Shown in pieces: positions 15,290-16,134 of a DNA stretch of 16,134 nucleotides (positions within the stretch are counted from its first letter, which is position 1; every line of letters begins with the position of its first letter). A program made the translations under genes and the position numbers. The notes beneath the pieces were generated by a model, which ran no database searches, was not told the DNA's origin, and saw only the letters and a program-made list of their open reading frames with translations. Source of the DNA: JAHFPN01 sp036559465 (GTDB taxonomy: Bacteria; Pseudomonadota; Alphaproteobacteria; Rhizobiales; Xanthobacteraceae). Where the stretch lies: assembly GCA_036559465.1 (NCBI GenBank), contig DATBTC010000043.1:1-16134 (forward strand). The letters are read 5' to 3'.

Positions 15290-15336
15290 CCTGCCATGCG
15301 CGGGACGGGTGGCATCCCGTCCCCCGATCTGGCAGG
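15290..15336 (+). other. Nested hairpin between the Bug gene and dusA, overlapping the dusA ribosome-binding site
   Basis: An inner perfect 8-bp stem, GGGACGGG (15302-15309) with CCCGTCCC (15316-15323), closes a 6-nt loop. An outer perfect 7-bp stem pairs CCTGCCA (15290-15296) with TGGCAGG (15330-15336). The outer right arm takes in the AGG of the AGGA that precedes the dusA ATG by 6 nt. There is no T run, so it is not a classic terminator. It may be a translational control structure, an mRNA-end stabiliser, or one copy of a dispersed palindromic repeat. Confidence 0.6.
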
Positions 15337-15343
15337 AAGGGGC

Positions 15344-16134
15344 ATGACTGCTTCGCATGCCCGCAAGTGGCGCTTTTCCGTAGCGCCGATGATGGAGCGG
15401 ACCGATCGCCACTGCCGCTACTTCCATCGGCTGCTCACCCGGAAGACGCTCCTCTATACCGAGATGCTGACCACCAGCGCCGTGATCCACGGTGATCGCG
15501 CGCGGCTGCTGGGCTTCGATCCGTTCGAGCATCCGGTGGCGCTGCAACTCGGCGGCTCCGATCCGCGCGAGGTGACCAAGGCCGCCAGGATCGGCGCCGA
15601 CCTCGGCTACGCCGAAATCAACCTCAACGTCGGCTGCCCGTCTGACCGTGTGCAAAGCGGCCGCTTCGGCGCCTGCCTCATGGCCGAGCCCGAGCGCGTG
15701 GCCGATTGCGTCGCCGCGATGAAAGCCGCTGTCGCCGTGCCGGTCACGGTCAAGTGCCGGCTCGGCATCGACGAGCAGGACACCGAGGAATCGCTCGACC
15801 GGTTCGTCGATCGAGTTGTCGCTGCCGGGGCCGACGCGCTCATCGTGCACGCGCGCAAGGCTTGGCTCGACGGCCTTTCGCCGCGCGAGAACCGCGACAT
15901 CCCGCCGCTCGATTACGGTCGCGTCTATCGGCTGAAGGCCCGCTTGCCGAATGTGCCGATCGTCATCAATGGCGGCATTGCAGACATCGCTGAAGCCGCG
16001 CGGCATCTCGAATACGTGGATGGCGTCATGCTCGGCCGCGCCGCCTATGAGCGCCCGGATTTGCTGCTTGCGGTCGATCCGGAGATTTTCGGCGAGCCCG
16101 CGCCCGCCGCCGACGCGCGCGAGGCCATCGAGCG
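15344..16134 (+). CDS. dusA: tRNA-dihydrouridine synthase DusA, 3' end outside window
   Basis: DusA is a flavin (FMN)-dependent, NADPH-using enzyme that reduces uridine to dihydrouridine in the tRNA D-loop (positions 20/20a). The frame is open from the ATG at 15344 to the window end (263 residues of an expected ~330). The TIM-barrel motifs of the DusA subgroup appear in order: SVAPMMERTD (12-21), TEMLTTSAVIHGD, LQLGGSDP, EINLNVGCPSDRVQSGRFGACLM with catalytic Cys111, TVKCRLGID with Lys137, HARKAWLDGLSPRENR (169-184), VINGGI for FMN phosphate binding, and GVMLGRAAYERPDLL. HARKAWLDGLSPRENR with a following IPPLDY separates DusA from DusB and DusC. AGGA 6 nt upstream supports the start, and a hairpin covers it. 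It lies 66 nt after the Bug gene on the same strand. Confidence 0.96.
   Translation, partial: MTASHARKWRFSVAPMMERTDRHCRYFHRLLTRKTLLYTEMLTTSAVIHGDRARLLGFDPFEHPVALQLGGSDPREVTKAARIGADLGYAEINLNVGCPSDRVQSGRFGACLMAEPERVADCVAAMKAAVAVPVTVKCRLGIDEQDTEESLDRFVDRVVAAGADALIVHARKAWLDGLSPRENRDIPPLDYGRVYRLKARLPNVPIVINGGIADIAEAARHLEYVDGVMLGRAAYERPDLLLAVDPEIFGEPAPAADAREAIE

Noticed and set aside
1..16134. Prophage, insertion sequence, CRISPR array, toxin-antitoxin or defence island
   Set aside because: No transposase, integrase, terminal repeats, regularly spaced repeats or short toxin-like gene pairs are visible. All space is taken by housekeeping or sensory genes with similar base composition.

Overview
This looks like an ordinary, densely packed chromosomal stretch from an alphaproteobacterium, most likely order Hyphomicrobiales (Rhizobiales; Bradyrhizobium/Xanthobacteraceae side). 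The reasons are high GC, a cytochrome c maturation cluster in the rhizobial cycHJKL order, a DegP protease, an OmpR-type two-component pair and glnE following it, and a PleC/DivJ-family kinase convergent with glnE. Placement rests on gene content and remembered synteny, not on a search. No mobile element, CRISPR array, rRNA or tRNA was seen, and no intergenic gap exceeds 300 bases.

Layout, left to right. Positions 2-3467 (+) hold ccmI (5' end outside the window), ccmE, ccmF and ccmH. The first two junctions overlap by ATGA and the third gap is 3 nt, so this is one translationally coupled operon for heme delivery and apocytochrome handling on the periplasmic side. Positions 3468-3571 form a short regulatory gap with two exact 9-bp direct repeats 22 bp apart, followed by degP (3572-5131) and a strong intrinsic terminator (5187-5221). 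Positions 5290-10341 (+) hold a response regulator and histidine kinase (17-nt overlap) and, 32 nt later, glnE, which encodes the enzyme that adenylylates and deadenylylates glutamine synthetase.

Positions 10345-14153 lie on the minus strand. They hold a PAS-containing PleC-like kinase whose stop is 3 nt from that of glnE, an intergenic region of about 146 bp with four GANTC sites and a terminator, and a cation diffusion facilitator with an unusually long C-terminus. Divergent from the transporter, positions 14291-15277 (+) encode a periplasmic Bug/TctC-type solute-binding protein with a plausible promoter overlapping a perfect inverted repeat. Last is dusA (15344 to the window end, truncated), preceded by a strong nested hairpin that reaches into its ribosome-binding site.

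Working together: the left half concerns envelope biogenesis and quality control (cytochrome c assembly, DegP, a membrane two-component system). The middle couples to nitrogen control (GlnE) and probably to cell-cycle signalling (PleC-like kinase). The right end holds metal efflux, solute binding and tRNA dihydrouridylation. I found no clearly new multi-gene system. The most interesting signals are regulatory or architectural: the GANTC cluster upstream of the PleC-like gene, the paired repeats upstream of degP, the three-fold C-terminal repeat in the metal transporter, the inverted repeat upstream of the Bug gene and the hairpin upstream of dusA.
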